DNA from: Paraescarpia echinospica
Taxonomy: Eukaryota; Annelida; Polychaeta; Sabellida; Siboglinidae
Assembly: GCA_020002185.1 (NCBI GenBank)
Contig: CM034539.1
Span: 29,529,750-29,593,749 of the forward strand
Reading direction: 5' to 3'
DNA: 64,000 nt
Shown here: in pieces, positions 48,447 to 61,900 of the stretch
Layout of the letters: each line of letters begins with the position of its first letter
Position numbering within the stretch: position 1 is the first letter of the stretch
The notes under the pieces: generated by a model
Told to the model about the DNA's origin: nothing
Seen by the model: the letters and a program-made list of their open reading frames with translations, nothing else
Databases searched by the model: none
Program-made: the position numbers and the translations under genes

Positions 48447-51400
48447 CATGGACAGACATACCCACAGGCACACAGACAGACATACACACAGACATACCCA
48501 CAGACACAAAAACAGACATCCAGACACAAAGGCAGACATACAGACACACAGACAGACACACAGACAGACAAACACAAATACCCACAAACAGACACAAAGG
48601 CAAACATACAGACACAAAGACAGACACACAGACACAAAGACAGACACACAGACTCTAAGACAGACACAAAGGCAGACACACAGACACAAAAAAACACAGA
48701 CTCTAAGACAGACACAAAGACAGACATACAGACACAGAGACAGGCACACAAACATTAGGACCCACAAACAGACAAAGACAGACACACAGACACAAGGACC
48801 CACAGACAGACTCAATGACAGACACGCAGACAGAGACATGTTATGAGCAGATATATTCATGCATTCTGTGTGCATGCAAGTAGTGCTGTAGACTAACAAC
48901 ACATGCATCATCCCACTACACCAGTCCCATCAGACAGCAGTATCATGGGCGTAGACAACAAAGCCCGTCAGGCAGTTGATGGCCTGTGTCCGTGCGCACT
49001 CGCTGCTGCTTTGTCCCACAGCAGTTGGGTACCATGGTTCTGTGTGAGTGCAGACAGGACACTCACAGGTGTTAGTGTGACCGCTGCGCACTCAATACAA
49101 ACAGGATATTTCTTTTCGCATTATTAGTATTACTTCATTCCCGGAGGCAAGAACTATTCTGAGTCGATTGGGTCACACTGTCGGTCTTCAAAGGATAATT
49201 GATGGTTTTCAAATTATAGTATTTTCACGGAAGGCTGATTAGATAAGAATGTTATGTTTGTTATTTTTATATCTACAATAGAATGTCACAAAATGATGAA
49301 GTAGTCTACTACCATTCTATAGTCTTCTGTTACTGTTCTTTTCTTAAGACTTCTATGAGACCGGTATTTTTTACTCCAGGTTGCTGGTGTTTTTCTTGAG
49401 CCATTATCTCTGTGGTTTTTCCAGTCACCTCCATGCTTAGTGCGACGTTTTTAACAAAAACAAATCAGTTTACACAAGTTGACATAGTATTTGCAGTGCT
49501 TGAAATTAGCAAAAAATTAACTGGCCTGCATATTTAAAAAAAAAAACTGGCCCAGATCAATTTTCGGATGCAGCCTAGCCGTGTCCGCTGAGATAAACAG
49601 GTGGCATTTGTGAACTGCCGATTCAAAGGCCTAAATTTCAACCAATGTATTTGGGTTACCCATTTGTCACTTGCTGGGCATACATTTTTTTACTTGCACT
49701 GACACAAAATGTTACAAGTTATAGTGACTCATACCACATTGACGTCACATCAGGTGTCAGTGGGGACAATTATCTAAAGATGGATCACGCATAAATCAAA
49801 AAATCTGGACTCATCATAGTGCACTGGCCTTCTCCTGTTGCTAAAACTTCCTATGGGACCCTGTGTTATCTAATCTGTGCAGTGTGCATGAATCAATTGA
49901 TGTGTAAAATAGGTAACCATGGGCTGTTTTATTGAGATTCTATTCACTTCCAAAGGTATGAATTCCACCAGAAAGTGTCGTAAAATAACAACACAGCATA
50001 CTGCCTGCCAAACTGCATTTAATAAGGCTGAAACATTGCTCACAATTTGAATGTTTTACAATTAAATATCCAAATTGTAACCAAAACATTTATTTGGTAA
50101 ACAACAACAATTTGAACCCATTTTGTAGTGTAGGCAGGTATTGGTATTCCTATTTATGAATACCTTTGAAGTTGAATAGTTTCCACACTCCTGACCACAA
50201 AGTCATGGACTATAACTGACTCAGTGAACTTCCTGCTAATAATTACCAGCTGTGGGCCATGGCTGATTCCAGGTAGCAAAACAGGCAACCCCGCTTTAAC
50301 AACTAATTGCTTTCTGGCCTATATAATATAACAAATGAAGTCGTCAATAAAATCAGATGGTAATGGTAATATTTACACTCACGCAATGTCTATTGTTGAC
50401 AATGTGACAGCATATTTAGTGTCATTGAAATGCAGCAGATTTCACAAATATTCAGGGGTCCTCCTCTTCTCTCTGCTTGAAAAGTCACCCTATGAAAACA
50501 ATCTGCTTTACCATATATACAGTGTATGCTGTTTGTGATAAATGAGGTCATTTGTAAAGACTGATGGTTAGTGGAATTGTACCTGGTATGCAAGCAAACA
50601 AAGTGCACTGTTAACGCTGTAGCAACCTAGTTAGTCAGATCACATGACAGTAATGAAGGGGATATTATTGTTTTTGGGAGGAAATTACTTGCTGAGTTAA
50701 CATTGAAAATTATAGAAACATAACATAGATAGTTAATGATGAAATTAAAGTTAGATTAAAGCGGCAGTTTGTGATGAATCTCTCATGTTGCGTTTGTTTT
50801 GTTTGCAGGAACTCTCGGACCTGAAACATGACAATGTTGTGGGATTACTCGAATGCAAGGTAAGTAGTGTTAAATACATATGTGTGCATTCATGTATGCA
50901 TGTGTGTGTGTGCGTGCGTGCATGTGTGCGTGCGTGTGTGCGTGCGTGCATGCATACAAAATATAATTTTGTGTGTATGAGTGCGTGCAGGCACCTGGTA
51001 TGTATTCACTTAATAATAATTTAAATGACCTATGATATTGTACAATATATTTAAATAATCTTTATGCGTTTTCGCCAAATCCGATTCTAGCTGTGGTATA
51101 TACTAAATGGCTGCACATGTGTAGACGCTGCTACATTGACCTTTTTACCCTGCATGTAACATAAACAGTCTGACATTCGTTGTATCTCTGCAGTTTTTCA
51201 GCCATGACCTGGTTGTGCAGTAGGACAGAAAATCACATCACTAGTCATAGCTGCGTTCACACACTTTAAAACGGTTTAGTTAAAACGTTTTAACTAATCC
51301 AGTCAGAAAACAGACGTGTGAATGCGATTTAGTGCTAAAACGTTTTAACTAAAATGGTTTAGCTAATCCACTTCGGTAGGTGGTTTAGTTAAACCGTTTT

Positions 51401-54400
51401 AGCTAAAACGGTTCAAGTTGCCAGTGTGAACGCAAGCGGATTAGCTAAAACGTTTTAAGCACGTCACAGTCATGCGCATTCGATCTCGTGCCTTGTCACT
51501 TTCTGTCTGTAACGTAAACATAAACAACATTTTGGCGCAATCATGTATTCGACTTCGATCGACGCAAAATCTAAAGAAACGCAAAAATTGGGACGATGGG
51601 GAACTTCGGCTGTTACTGGAGTTGTGGGGAGACGATCGGGGGTAGTCCGATTTAGAAGGAAATATAATTATATATCGGTGCATTGCCAATCGTCTGAACC
51701 GCGACCTGAGCGAGGGCACCGAGGCGGGGTCAGGGGGACATCGTTAACAATTTTGTTATGCTAGCTTGCGCATGTGCGCATACCAACTTTCACCTTAAAA
51801 CGGTTTAGCTATTGCATGTGTGAACGCTCACAATTTTCAAACATGAACCGGTTTAACTAAAACGGTTTAGCTAAACCGTTTTAATTCTGTAGGTGTGAAT
51901 ACAGCTATGGTCATAATTACTCCACGGGAATCTTTGGACAGTTTGGAACAAAGTTTAACCTTCAATACAATATAATATTAAGAGGTGTCAAATTCTGGCC
52001 TGTGATCCTAATGAAGAAGTATTTGATGCAGAAATCTTGTACACTGTTTATCTGAGTGCTGAATTAAAGAAAATATTAACGAACAATTTTGATAATTTGT
52101 TATGCTTTGTATGTAGGGAAATGTGGGTTTTCAGTGTTGCCATAATATAGAGTTGAGTTTTACATGTAATTGTAAACTTTCCATTTCACATCAGAGCATT
52201 CTAAAAAACAGTTATCATACTTTGGGGGATTTTATAGATATAACAATATTCTAAAATAGTTATTAAAAGTATTTTGTCTGATTTGTATCCAGACTTTAAT
52301 TGCATAATCATTAGGACAGCATTGCTGTGTTTATATGGACTATTCCATTAAAGATTAATTCTTTAAAGTCCACCCAGAATTCACAATGCACATTGGTGAA
52401 AAAAATACGTCTACTGACACCATATTAAACAATTGGCAATATAATGAACAAATTAGTTTAAAAACCCCAAATCATAAATCTCTCCCTCTTTCAATAATCT
52501 TCTAGTTGCAAACGTGTTTTTATTACATGGCATTGGCAGTTTTCACGAAATATTAATACAATTACCAGCATTTTTGAATGTTGCTACCAAATACACACAT
52601 GTCCCCAACTCTACTTGTACATTTTAATGCAGCATTCACGCTAGGGCTTCACCATTCGCCATGCACTAATTTTTGTATGGTTTGGCGAAAAGAAAAATGC
52701 ACGTCATCACCAAATTTGCGAAAACATGAACTACTAATGCAAAATGATGGTTTTATATCTTTATTTGATTAAGTGTCACAGATTTAAAATTGTTCTTCAA
52801 TTTCTTGCATTTGCCTGATCGTTCAGTTGTGAAGGACGCTTTTATGACAATTTATGTTAACTGAACTGTTATTGTCAATAGCCGAGGGGTTCTAGCCAAT
52901 GAGAATCCTTATTACAAATTTGGCCGCGCACAACCAAACTTCCTAAGGCTAGCATGGCGTCTGCACAAGACACAATGATTGTAAGTTTGTATTTAATTTA
53001 AAGAAAACCCTTAAATGACAGGCAAATTATTGTTAAAAGATAACATGGATGTCCCTTAAACCATTTAACACGAATCTGTCATGTGACATGTCACAGTCAA
53101 GCTGGCCGGAGTCGAAATACATATACGGTCGGAAGAAAATCAGAAACACGCTGTACTTTAAACTTTAAAGTTTAAGTTTTGCATTTTAGACCCGCACCTC
53201 CAAAAAGCCATGAAAACGGTCACCAAACTTCACATCATATATCTACTATACCTATTCTACACATGTACACTCATCACGTAATTAAACAAATAAATTTACT
53301 GTCTTATCGATCAAAATATACAAGAAATTAACTCACTCTACGTGTATACGTTAGTTCCACCGGAAAATCCGGTAGGTGGCGCAACTTTATCGGTAATTTC
53401 AGCCGTGGGATAGATTTCATATTTTAAAAAATTGGCTAAAGAATATTTTATTTGGCTAAAACAAAATGACTCCTTTTAGCCAAATTTGCCCAAGAGAATT
53501 TAGGTCTAGCGCTAACCCAGTATGCAAGTTCATCTCACACGTAAACTACTGCCATTTCTTGCAGGCTGAATGCATTTATTTCCTGGTAAATAAAATCAAT
53601 CTAACTTGTAAATGTGTAGGCACTGCATACAAAAAACTGGCAGGAGTGTAACTGTGGTCTAACCCCACGAGAGTGACTGATCTGACCCCTTCAGAATAAA
53701 TAAATGTGGTCTGACCATGCAATATGGCCTGAACTAGCTAGGATTGCAGAGAGGGGTCCAACGGGAATCAAGCTTAGTAACCCATTAATATCCCTCTGAA
53801 GATGTAGTGGCTTATACGTTATGTATAAGAAAAAACATTGCCCCCCCAAATAAGTCACTGAGGCTAATCTGGATAGTGAGCTAGAACACCTGCAGATGCG
53901 TCCATTTGGGAAGAGGTAATAAATAGACAATCCAGGGACTGTATGTTTACTTCTAGTGTTGTGGTTAGTGATGCCTTCTTCTCATGTTTATTCCTGTCCC
54001 AGCTACCTGACTGTTGACATCCAGTTCAAGGTCTCACTCTTGGTCTGGGAAATAGCTTATAACTCACCGCCATGTGGAAGACATTTCTAGATCACCATGG
54101 CAACATGCCAGCTGTCATTTTATAGCTGGTAGTGTAGGAATACATCCCATTTTAGTTATTATGTAAGGGATAGAAAGTAGTCCTGTTTAAATGTCTATAT
54201 TACACTATTAGATGCAGCATTATTTTCTTTATCTTACGTGTAACTGACTATGGATTATTAAAGTTCCTTATGTATCTAGGTATGCATTGCTTTGTAATAT
54301 TTTATAATATAATATTTGATTTATACACTTATACCAAGAATAAGACCCTTTAAAAATTTTTTTACACTTAACTAAAACGCTAAAACTAAAAACTTTAAAT

Positions 54401-55868
54401 GTATACTGACTGAAAGTAAAGAGCTAAGTACTAAACGTTAGAATTTAATACTAAAGAATGACTGCTAGAAATTATTGTAGGACAGTTTTACCAGCTGGCT
54501 CTGAAGTGCTCAAACAATGCATGCTCATTTGTATGATTTATAATTAATTGATTGATTGATTGATTGATTTAATATAAGACTGTAGTCTTGTACATATGTA
54601 AAATAAAAATACAGAGTATGCTATGTGTAAGGATGACACAAGAAAGTGCACGCACTTGTTTCTATTGTAGTCCTTAGACACAGACAAAACATGACACATA
54701 TTAATATATTATGAGTTATTTATTAATGCCATTTTGTCACATCGTTTAGTGTGTGTTATCTGCCATCACTGTCTATTGGTGCCTATTTATACATACATTT
54801 ACTTTTATGCATATTATATTATATGCACAGATGTCAGAGCAGTTCCCTTTATAAACGGGCGTCAGAGGCCAGTTTGTGTCCTGCTGCACTGGACCCGACT
54901 GTTACCCCTTTCCATTTCTCCCTCTCAACACCCTCTCCCCTCCATCTTCCTTCTATCCCCCTTTCCGTTTCTCATGCCCTCTTATTGCAGTCTTCCCATT
55001 TTGTATTCTGTCTTGTCCCTTTTTCTGCAGCCTGGTTATTTCACCGAGTGAGTAACCAAGGTTATAATGACCTCACTTGGCTGGACAAACTGGATTAATT
55101 TATGCAGTTACCATATTGTTCACCATATCATTATGTGACTTAAAGACCAAAGTCTGACCACTTTTATCATATAATCATGTTATACAACTGTATCTATTCT
55201 AACATCTCGAATGTCCCTATAGATGTGTTCAAACGAAACAGAATCTGTTTACTATAATTATTTCTGTGTATTTTGTCAATTTCCAATACCTGTGAACAAA
55301 GTTTATTGGGGTCAGGCATGCATGGATTCACATCGTAGGTCAACTAAGGAAAGGTGAAGGTCATCTGGACCATTTATGCTAACCTTTGATATAATGTATG
55401 ATAACATTATCAATTACGATGAATAGCTTCTGGTTTACTGATCAATACAATATTAGTAGTAAACTGTAGTAATAGATATTTGTGATAACAATAAAAACTG
55501 GTTCTCATAACTGGGCCACATGTGTGGAACAAAATAATTCATGTGCACTTGGAAATGTTATAAATATGAAATGGCACTAGGCAGTGAAGACAATTATATA
55601 ATAACCACTATAAAACAGTAACTAAAATGCAGCTAAAATTCATGCAAGCAGCCACATTCACAAGTAGACTATAATCATATAAAACATATTAAAATAACAA
55701 TTAAGTTGACATAATGTAAACAAATGTCATTCAGGCACACAGCGGGCATGTCTTTCTAAAAACAGTCGCTAAGTACTTGGGGTAGGTGGAGTAAAAAATG
55801 GCCGTGACTTGGTGCATTCTGTATTAGGCTAATCCTTTGTTTGCTGTGAAAGTGACCAGTACAGTGCT

Positions 55869-55904
<36 letters not shown>

Positions 55905-58900
55905 TTTTATTAGAAATAAAATATTGGGCCAAGATTTCCAGCCCAAGTCATAATCCGTGACATTAAATTAAGACAAACACAAGAAACGTGATTGGTCAGG
56001 TATCTATCCAGTGACCACTTCTGTATATGTAAACGATGGCCGTAACCTAGTTGTAACATCGCAAGCAATCATTGACCTTGTTAGTTGACCTATTTATAGT
56101 TCAAGGTCAATACTAGTGGTCAGTGCAGATGCTGCACCTTCTGATTTGGTCCAGTCAAGTATCATCAATCTGGATACGGACAGTGGGCAGTCCAGCTTAA
56201 TATCTGGGTTAATTATTCAGTCAGCCATAACAAGTAAAGGGAATGAAATTGCCTAGTGCAAAGTACTAGTGGCACTCAATGAACCTAAAGGTTTACACTA
56301 ACAAGAATTCTACTTATGTTAGCTAGAAAAAGTATTGTATGATCAGTAAACATAACTGTGCATGATTTTGTGTACACAACTTAATTGTTTGTGCGCAGTG
56401 CAGCATAGCATTAATAAGAATATCAAGTAATCTTTCTTATTATCTGATTATGAAGATCAAAATATGTAGTGGTTATATGAGATATTAATAATTGAGTTGT
56501 ATCTGCATTTTGGAAGTTGCAAAATTAATACACCGTTTAGGAAATAAGTTCATTGATTGCTAAATTGAGAGAAATCGGGCAAATAATTTGAAAAAAATGA
56601 ATGTAAAAAGTTATAGAAATGTTAATAAAATATTAAAAATACCAATGTTGCATTTAGATACTATCTGATATTAACAGGGTATTGCAAATCAATAAAATGT
56701 GGAGATCTTTGAACACATAATTTCATTCTGTACACAAACACACAAAGTCTGTATTATTTTCTTACAACTATAAGCTCCGTGGAAAATGAGTGTAGAAAAT
56801 ATTTGTTCTCTGTTTACCAGCGATTGTTAATTTCAAATGCACCAGAAAGTATTATTTGGCTTTAATTTAGGAAACAATTCTGGGGTTCAGATTTCCTTTC
56901 CCATATCCCAGGCCTTCAAGCAAAAGTTTCACTTCTTGAAATAACCAAATGTAGATATCTCTGATGTCGTATGAGACGCTCATATAATAAACAACATTTA
57001 TCTCTATCACAATTAATTCAGTTGTTTACAATGTGAATAATTGAATGAATTCATTGGTCAACATGCATACAATATACAGTTAATAATCTGTCAAACTGGT
57101 TGACCAGTTTGACAGATTATTAACTGTATATTGTATGCATGTTGACCAATGAATTCATTCAATTATTCAATTTGACAACCTTGTCTGTTCCACTATAGCT
57201 GGAATCACTCTCAAGCCATGGGTAGTAATAGTTCAGTATGAACAGGTTCAGTGAATCAGATATATACATATATCTGATTAAGTGAACCCTGTTCATACTA
57301 TATATATATATTCTAATAAAACATTATACAACTTGAGGAATAGACCAGTTAACATGCAACATTTAAAAAATTGTTCTCTTCTCTCTTTCTGGAAGTCAGT
57401 TAAAATATCTGCATTACGTTAGTAAGATATCGCCTGTCATGCATGAGATCATCTATAAAATTAGATGGGTTGTGTTCACATACACATGTAAACAAAGCCC
57501 ACTGTTGACATTGTAGCAGCCTATTTAGTGTGATGACGTAATACAATGACGTCTGTAGCGAGCTTGCCCCAGTGGCTGAAGTTTTGTGCAATATCGACTT
57601 GATGCGTCAGGCAGGAAATGATGTCAGTGGATTAATTCGTTGGCAACTTTTGTCTGGTTGAGCCTCGTGTATCGTGACAGCATGTTACAGGCCACATGTA
57701 CGTTTCTTGCACCACTGCATGGCAACTGGGCAGTACAACTGGGGCTTACGACTTTGCAATACAATGAGTCATCAAACCTCTTTGTTAAAGCTACAGTAAA
57801 ATACTGTACTGTTCCTGTTATTACCTGCCAAATAGAATAATTCATTCAAAAATAAAATATTACATTTTATATTGGATTAAGTCCCAAATATATGTTAGAC
57901 ATTTTTAGTTCTGATGCAACTCACCAGGTGGGGTATCAAACATTGTTAGTTCTCTCACCAGGTGGCATGATGAATATTAATTTATCCATTTGATGTATGC
58001 CCATATACCAAAGTTCACATAAATAAAATATCTGTGTGTATGTGTTTATGTCTGCATGTGTAATGATTGTTTTCTATTTTACAATGATTATATTATTAAA
58101 CAGAGTACATTGTATGGCTTACATAATGTTATATACATATATGTGTATACCATGTATACACATATTTATTACAAAATTTATTACATCCATTACAAAAATA
58201 ATGGATGTTTTTTATTTACTTTGTAGGAGACATCACATCACGTGTACCTTGTTATGGAGGTATGTTGATTCCATCCTCAGATTTGTTTTATTCAAATAAT
58301 TGATATCCAGTTATATGAAGCTTTCTAATTAGTGATATATAGAACTCTTGAACTCTAATTAATAAAACAAAATTAACTGCTTTTATCATCTTTAACTTCC
58401 TGATTCATGTCCAACTTTAAAAATATTTAGGTCATTATGCATACATGTGCATTATGTGAATTGTTATTTAATTAATAAGGGATCAACAGGAAGATTAATT
58501 AAGTAAACCTATGGGGCTATTATAATGGGTCAACCCACAATTTTAAATATTCAACCATTAAATAAGTGACATTTTGTTTCAGTTTTGCAATGGGGGTGAC
58601 TTGGCTGATTACCTGCAAGGTAAGACAAGTAAAATTATACTCAGTCAAGTAAAAATATGCTACATTTTCTACTTAATCAGTTCTGTTTCTGGAACTAAGC
58701 AGTGGAACTGCATTATTATGTATTATTTTATGCTGATTTATAATAATGTTTGTCATTGTGATATCGAAAACAAATTAAAAAGAACATTATATTTATAATA
58801 ATAACAACCAATCACTTGATTAAATATATTTTACAGATAATACTAACTTTTATTTCAAATGTAAAAACTCCCCTGGACATTTTCTTACTGTGGGTATGAG

Positions 58901-61900
58901 TATATATATAAATAAAGTTTATTATGATTATTTTTATTATTTATTTGATTAAAATATGGGATTGACTGTTGTATCAAAGCGATGATGAAATTTACTTGAC
59001 ATGTTTGCAGCTAAAGGAACCCTGAGTGAAGACACCATAGCCTCCTTCCTCAAGCAGATAGGTGGGTAAATGGAAAACTCGATATGCATGTCAGCACTGT
59101 AATTATACTCGCCAAACATAGGAGGCAAATTCATCTGTCTAAAAAACTTTCATGGGGCACTGATCATCTCCACCCAGGATCAAACATTTTCAAAAATCAT
59201 AGGAAGTATCATATGTACCTCCTGCCAGGTATTGCTTAGTGGTATAGGCAACCTTTCATAGGGTGAATGTTGGTTGGTGTACAAAGTAAAATCAGGCACC
59301 CAAATACAGGGAGTGTTTAATATTTATATATATATGTATATATGTACATATATATATGTATATATATGTATATATATACATTTATATATATGTACATATA
59401 TATATATATATGTATATATATGTATATATATATATGTCTATATATATATATATATATGTGTGTTACATTGTATATATATATGTATATATATATATATATG
59501 TCTATATATATATATATGTGTGTGTTACATTGTATATATATATAATGTATATACATCTGCATAGTACATGTTATTATATTGTTACAATTGTTGCTATTAT
59601 TGTTGATGACATTATTGTTATTATTGCTGATTTTACTGTTTTTTTATTGTAATTATTGTTGTTTTGTATTTATTATTATTTCATATTGCTATTGTCAGCA
59701 TTGTTAGATAATAATAATCTATTATTATAATATGCTGTTTTGATGTTTTATCTGAAAGTTAAAAGACCACACAATCATTTCACAACAATGACGTGTAGCC
59801 CCCCCACCCCACCCAATGAAATGTCACAAGGGTTTCACCCTGTCTGCACTCTGTGTGTTTAGCTGGCGCGATGGTGGCGTTGAATGCCAAAGGCATTGTA
59901 CACAGAGACTTGAAGCCACAGAACATCCTTCTTTGTCATGCCCCCCATACTTCCAACCCTCACCCGTCAGAAATACAACTCAAGATAGGTAAGTACCGTT
60001 TGTTGCCTTCCGTGTCTAGTTTGTCTTCTGTATTATTACAACTAGGGTTGTAACGATACGATACCCTTACAACTAGGGTTGTAACGATACGATACCCTTA
60101 CAACTAGGGTTGTAACGATACGGTACCCTTACAATGCAAGATATATTGCGATAATTACAAAATGGAAATGGTATTGGTTGTTATGGCAGTCGTACAGTGT
60201 ACAGAATGGTGCATGGGGTGATGGGGTAGATATGCAGAACAATGAAGTGCACCATGGGGGTCCAGGACATGCCCCGTCATATTGTTTTAATACCAGCTTC
60301 AAAATGGTGCATTCTGGTGCATTTTAAGAGGATTTCAACTTGCCCCAACAACAGGTGATTTATGTAGGAGACAGAAACCATGCCGATTCTGTTTGGCACT
60401 GCATGCAGGTGAGTCCTGCCTTGTTCTATTCCTGGTAACCAGACGTGCTGGTAATGCATAAGATCAAGAGTAAGAGGATTTAAACGATGTTTGATTGAGT
60501 TTCTGTCATTCTAAATGCTGCGCTTCTGTGCCGTACATGAATACACACAGAAAAACGCACACACGCATACACACATTATGCACACACATGCATGCACACA
60601 TTAATGTCATATTTCCATTTGTGTTTCAGCGGACTTTGGCTTTGCTCGTTTCCTTCAGGATGGTGTGATGGCAGCCACGCTGTGTGGCTCACCCATGTAC
60701 ATGGTAAGATCACCTGATTCTAGTTAATAGCATAGCATACTTACTAGTGTACTAGGTTCGTCAAGCGCTACGAATAGGCAATTTCATTTCCTTCACTTGT
60801 GATACGGCTGAGTGAATAATTAACCCAGATATTATGATGGACTGCCCGCTGTCCATAGATTGATGATACTTCACTGTACAGCATCTACACTGACCATCAC
60901 TACACATTGACCTTGACCAATAAATAAGTCAACTAACCAGGTCAATGAGTGCATGTTGTTTGATCACCTGTTAAGGTCGCTTCTGGATAAATGCACAAAT
61001 TCCAGTCATTCCTAGATGCATTTATTATATCAAATTGCACCTTTGTGAATTGCATGCAGTGGTCACCACACAAGATGGTGGCGTTGTAGTACAAGTAATT
61101 GGACATGGCCAATTTAATTTAGCCAATTTAAACTCTATGTTGGGGACCATGTCATCACAGTTGTTGGTCATTAAGTTGAATTGAAATATTCACCTGCCAT
61201 TATAAATTCAAAAATTTCATTTTCACATATCCAAACAAATGTTATGATAATGACGTCATCGTACATCAGGTGAAATAGATCAGAAAGACCAGAACACCAG
61301 TCAATCAAGACGAGGGAAATTACGATCTACCTAACGTATACAATTACATCATTCAGGATCATAGGTACTGAAGAAGTCGGGATGAAACACTAATGAAAGC
61401 CTCTACCAGGCAAAATTTGTTTGGAGATGTCAAAAAGAATTTTTTGGAATTTAAAAAGAACTATCCTAAAGAATGTTCAGTAATCTGCCATTGTAGTATG
61501 TGATGACATAAACTATAGTTTTGTCATCATCACGTGGCAAAGAAAATAATATGGCCATAATCGAAAGTGTGCGATTATGAAACCATAACTGCACACCCAC
61601 ATAATAATAATAATAAAGATAACTTCTATTGCACATAAATCCTCGGAAACCAAGCTCAGAGGTGCATCAAGACAAAAGGTTAGGTCAATCTCAAAATCCA
61701 TAAAATGTATTCAAATTGTCAACAGATGGGTCAATGCGCCAGGCAGCTATGATGGATAAGCAAGGTTGTAAAGATAAGTTTTTAAACGACAGCAGAATTG
61801 TGTAATGTTTTCAACTGATCTAACACTAACAGTAACAAGGAGCATATTCCAAAGAGTTGATGCAGCAACAGAAAAAGCCCTAGTTCCAATGTTAGTGTTG

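Larger units (their letters stand above)
34807..50808 (+). other. ULK intron 2 (16.0 kb)
   Basis: Phase 0 GT-AG intron between helix C coding exons. It holds the 22-bp satellite, a 58-bp duplication, a LINE tail, a diverged duplication near 41.8 and 42.2 kb, an inverted-repeat element at 43533-44200 with a 30-bp hairpin inside, a pogo-like MITE and CA-rich microsatellites. The longest non-repeat ORF (41316-41810 plus, 164 codons) has no recognisable domain. Confidence 0.85.
50860..58226 (+). other. ULK intron 3 (7.4 kb)
   Basis: Phase 0 GT-AG intron. Contains a gtgcgtgc microsatellite just past the donor, the Harbinger-like element, a dispersed repeat at 56070-56288, an (AGT)n run and two hairpins near 57.1-57.3 kb. 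A possible cryptic first exon is at 52954-52980. No other gene seen. Confidence 0.85.
58260..59862 (+). other. ULK introns 4-6 (323, 391 and 801 bp)
   Basis: Short introns between the hinge, helix E and catalytic-loop exons. Nothing recognised beyond the TA-rich tract in intron 6. Confidence 0.8.

Noticed and set aside
47921..48911. Cys/Val-rich and His/Thr-rich ORFs of up to 276 codons
   Set aside because: They arise from the ACAGACAC microsatellite.
59274..59652. Tyr/Ile-rich ORFs
   Set aside because: Products of the TA-rich microsatellite.
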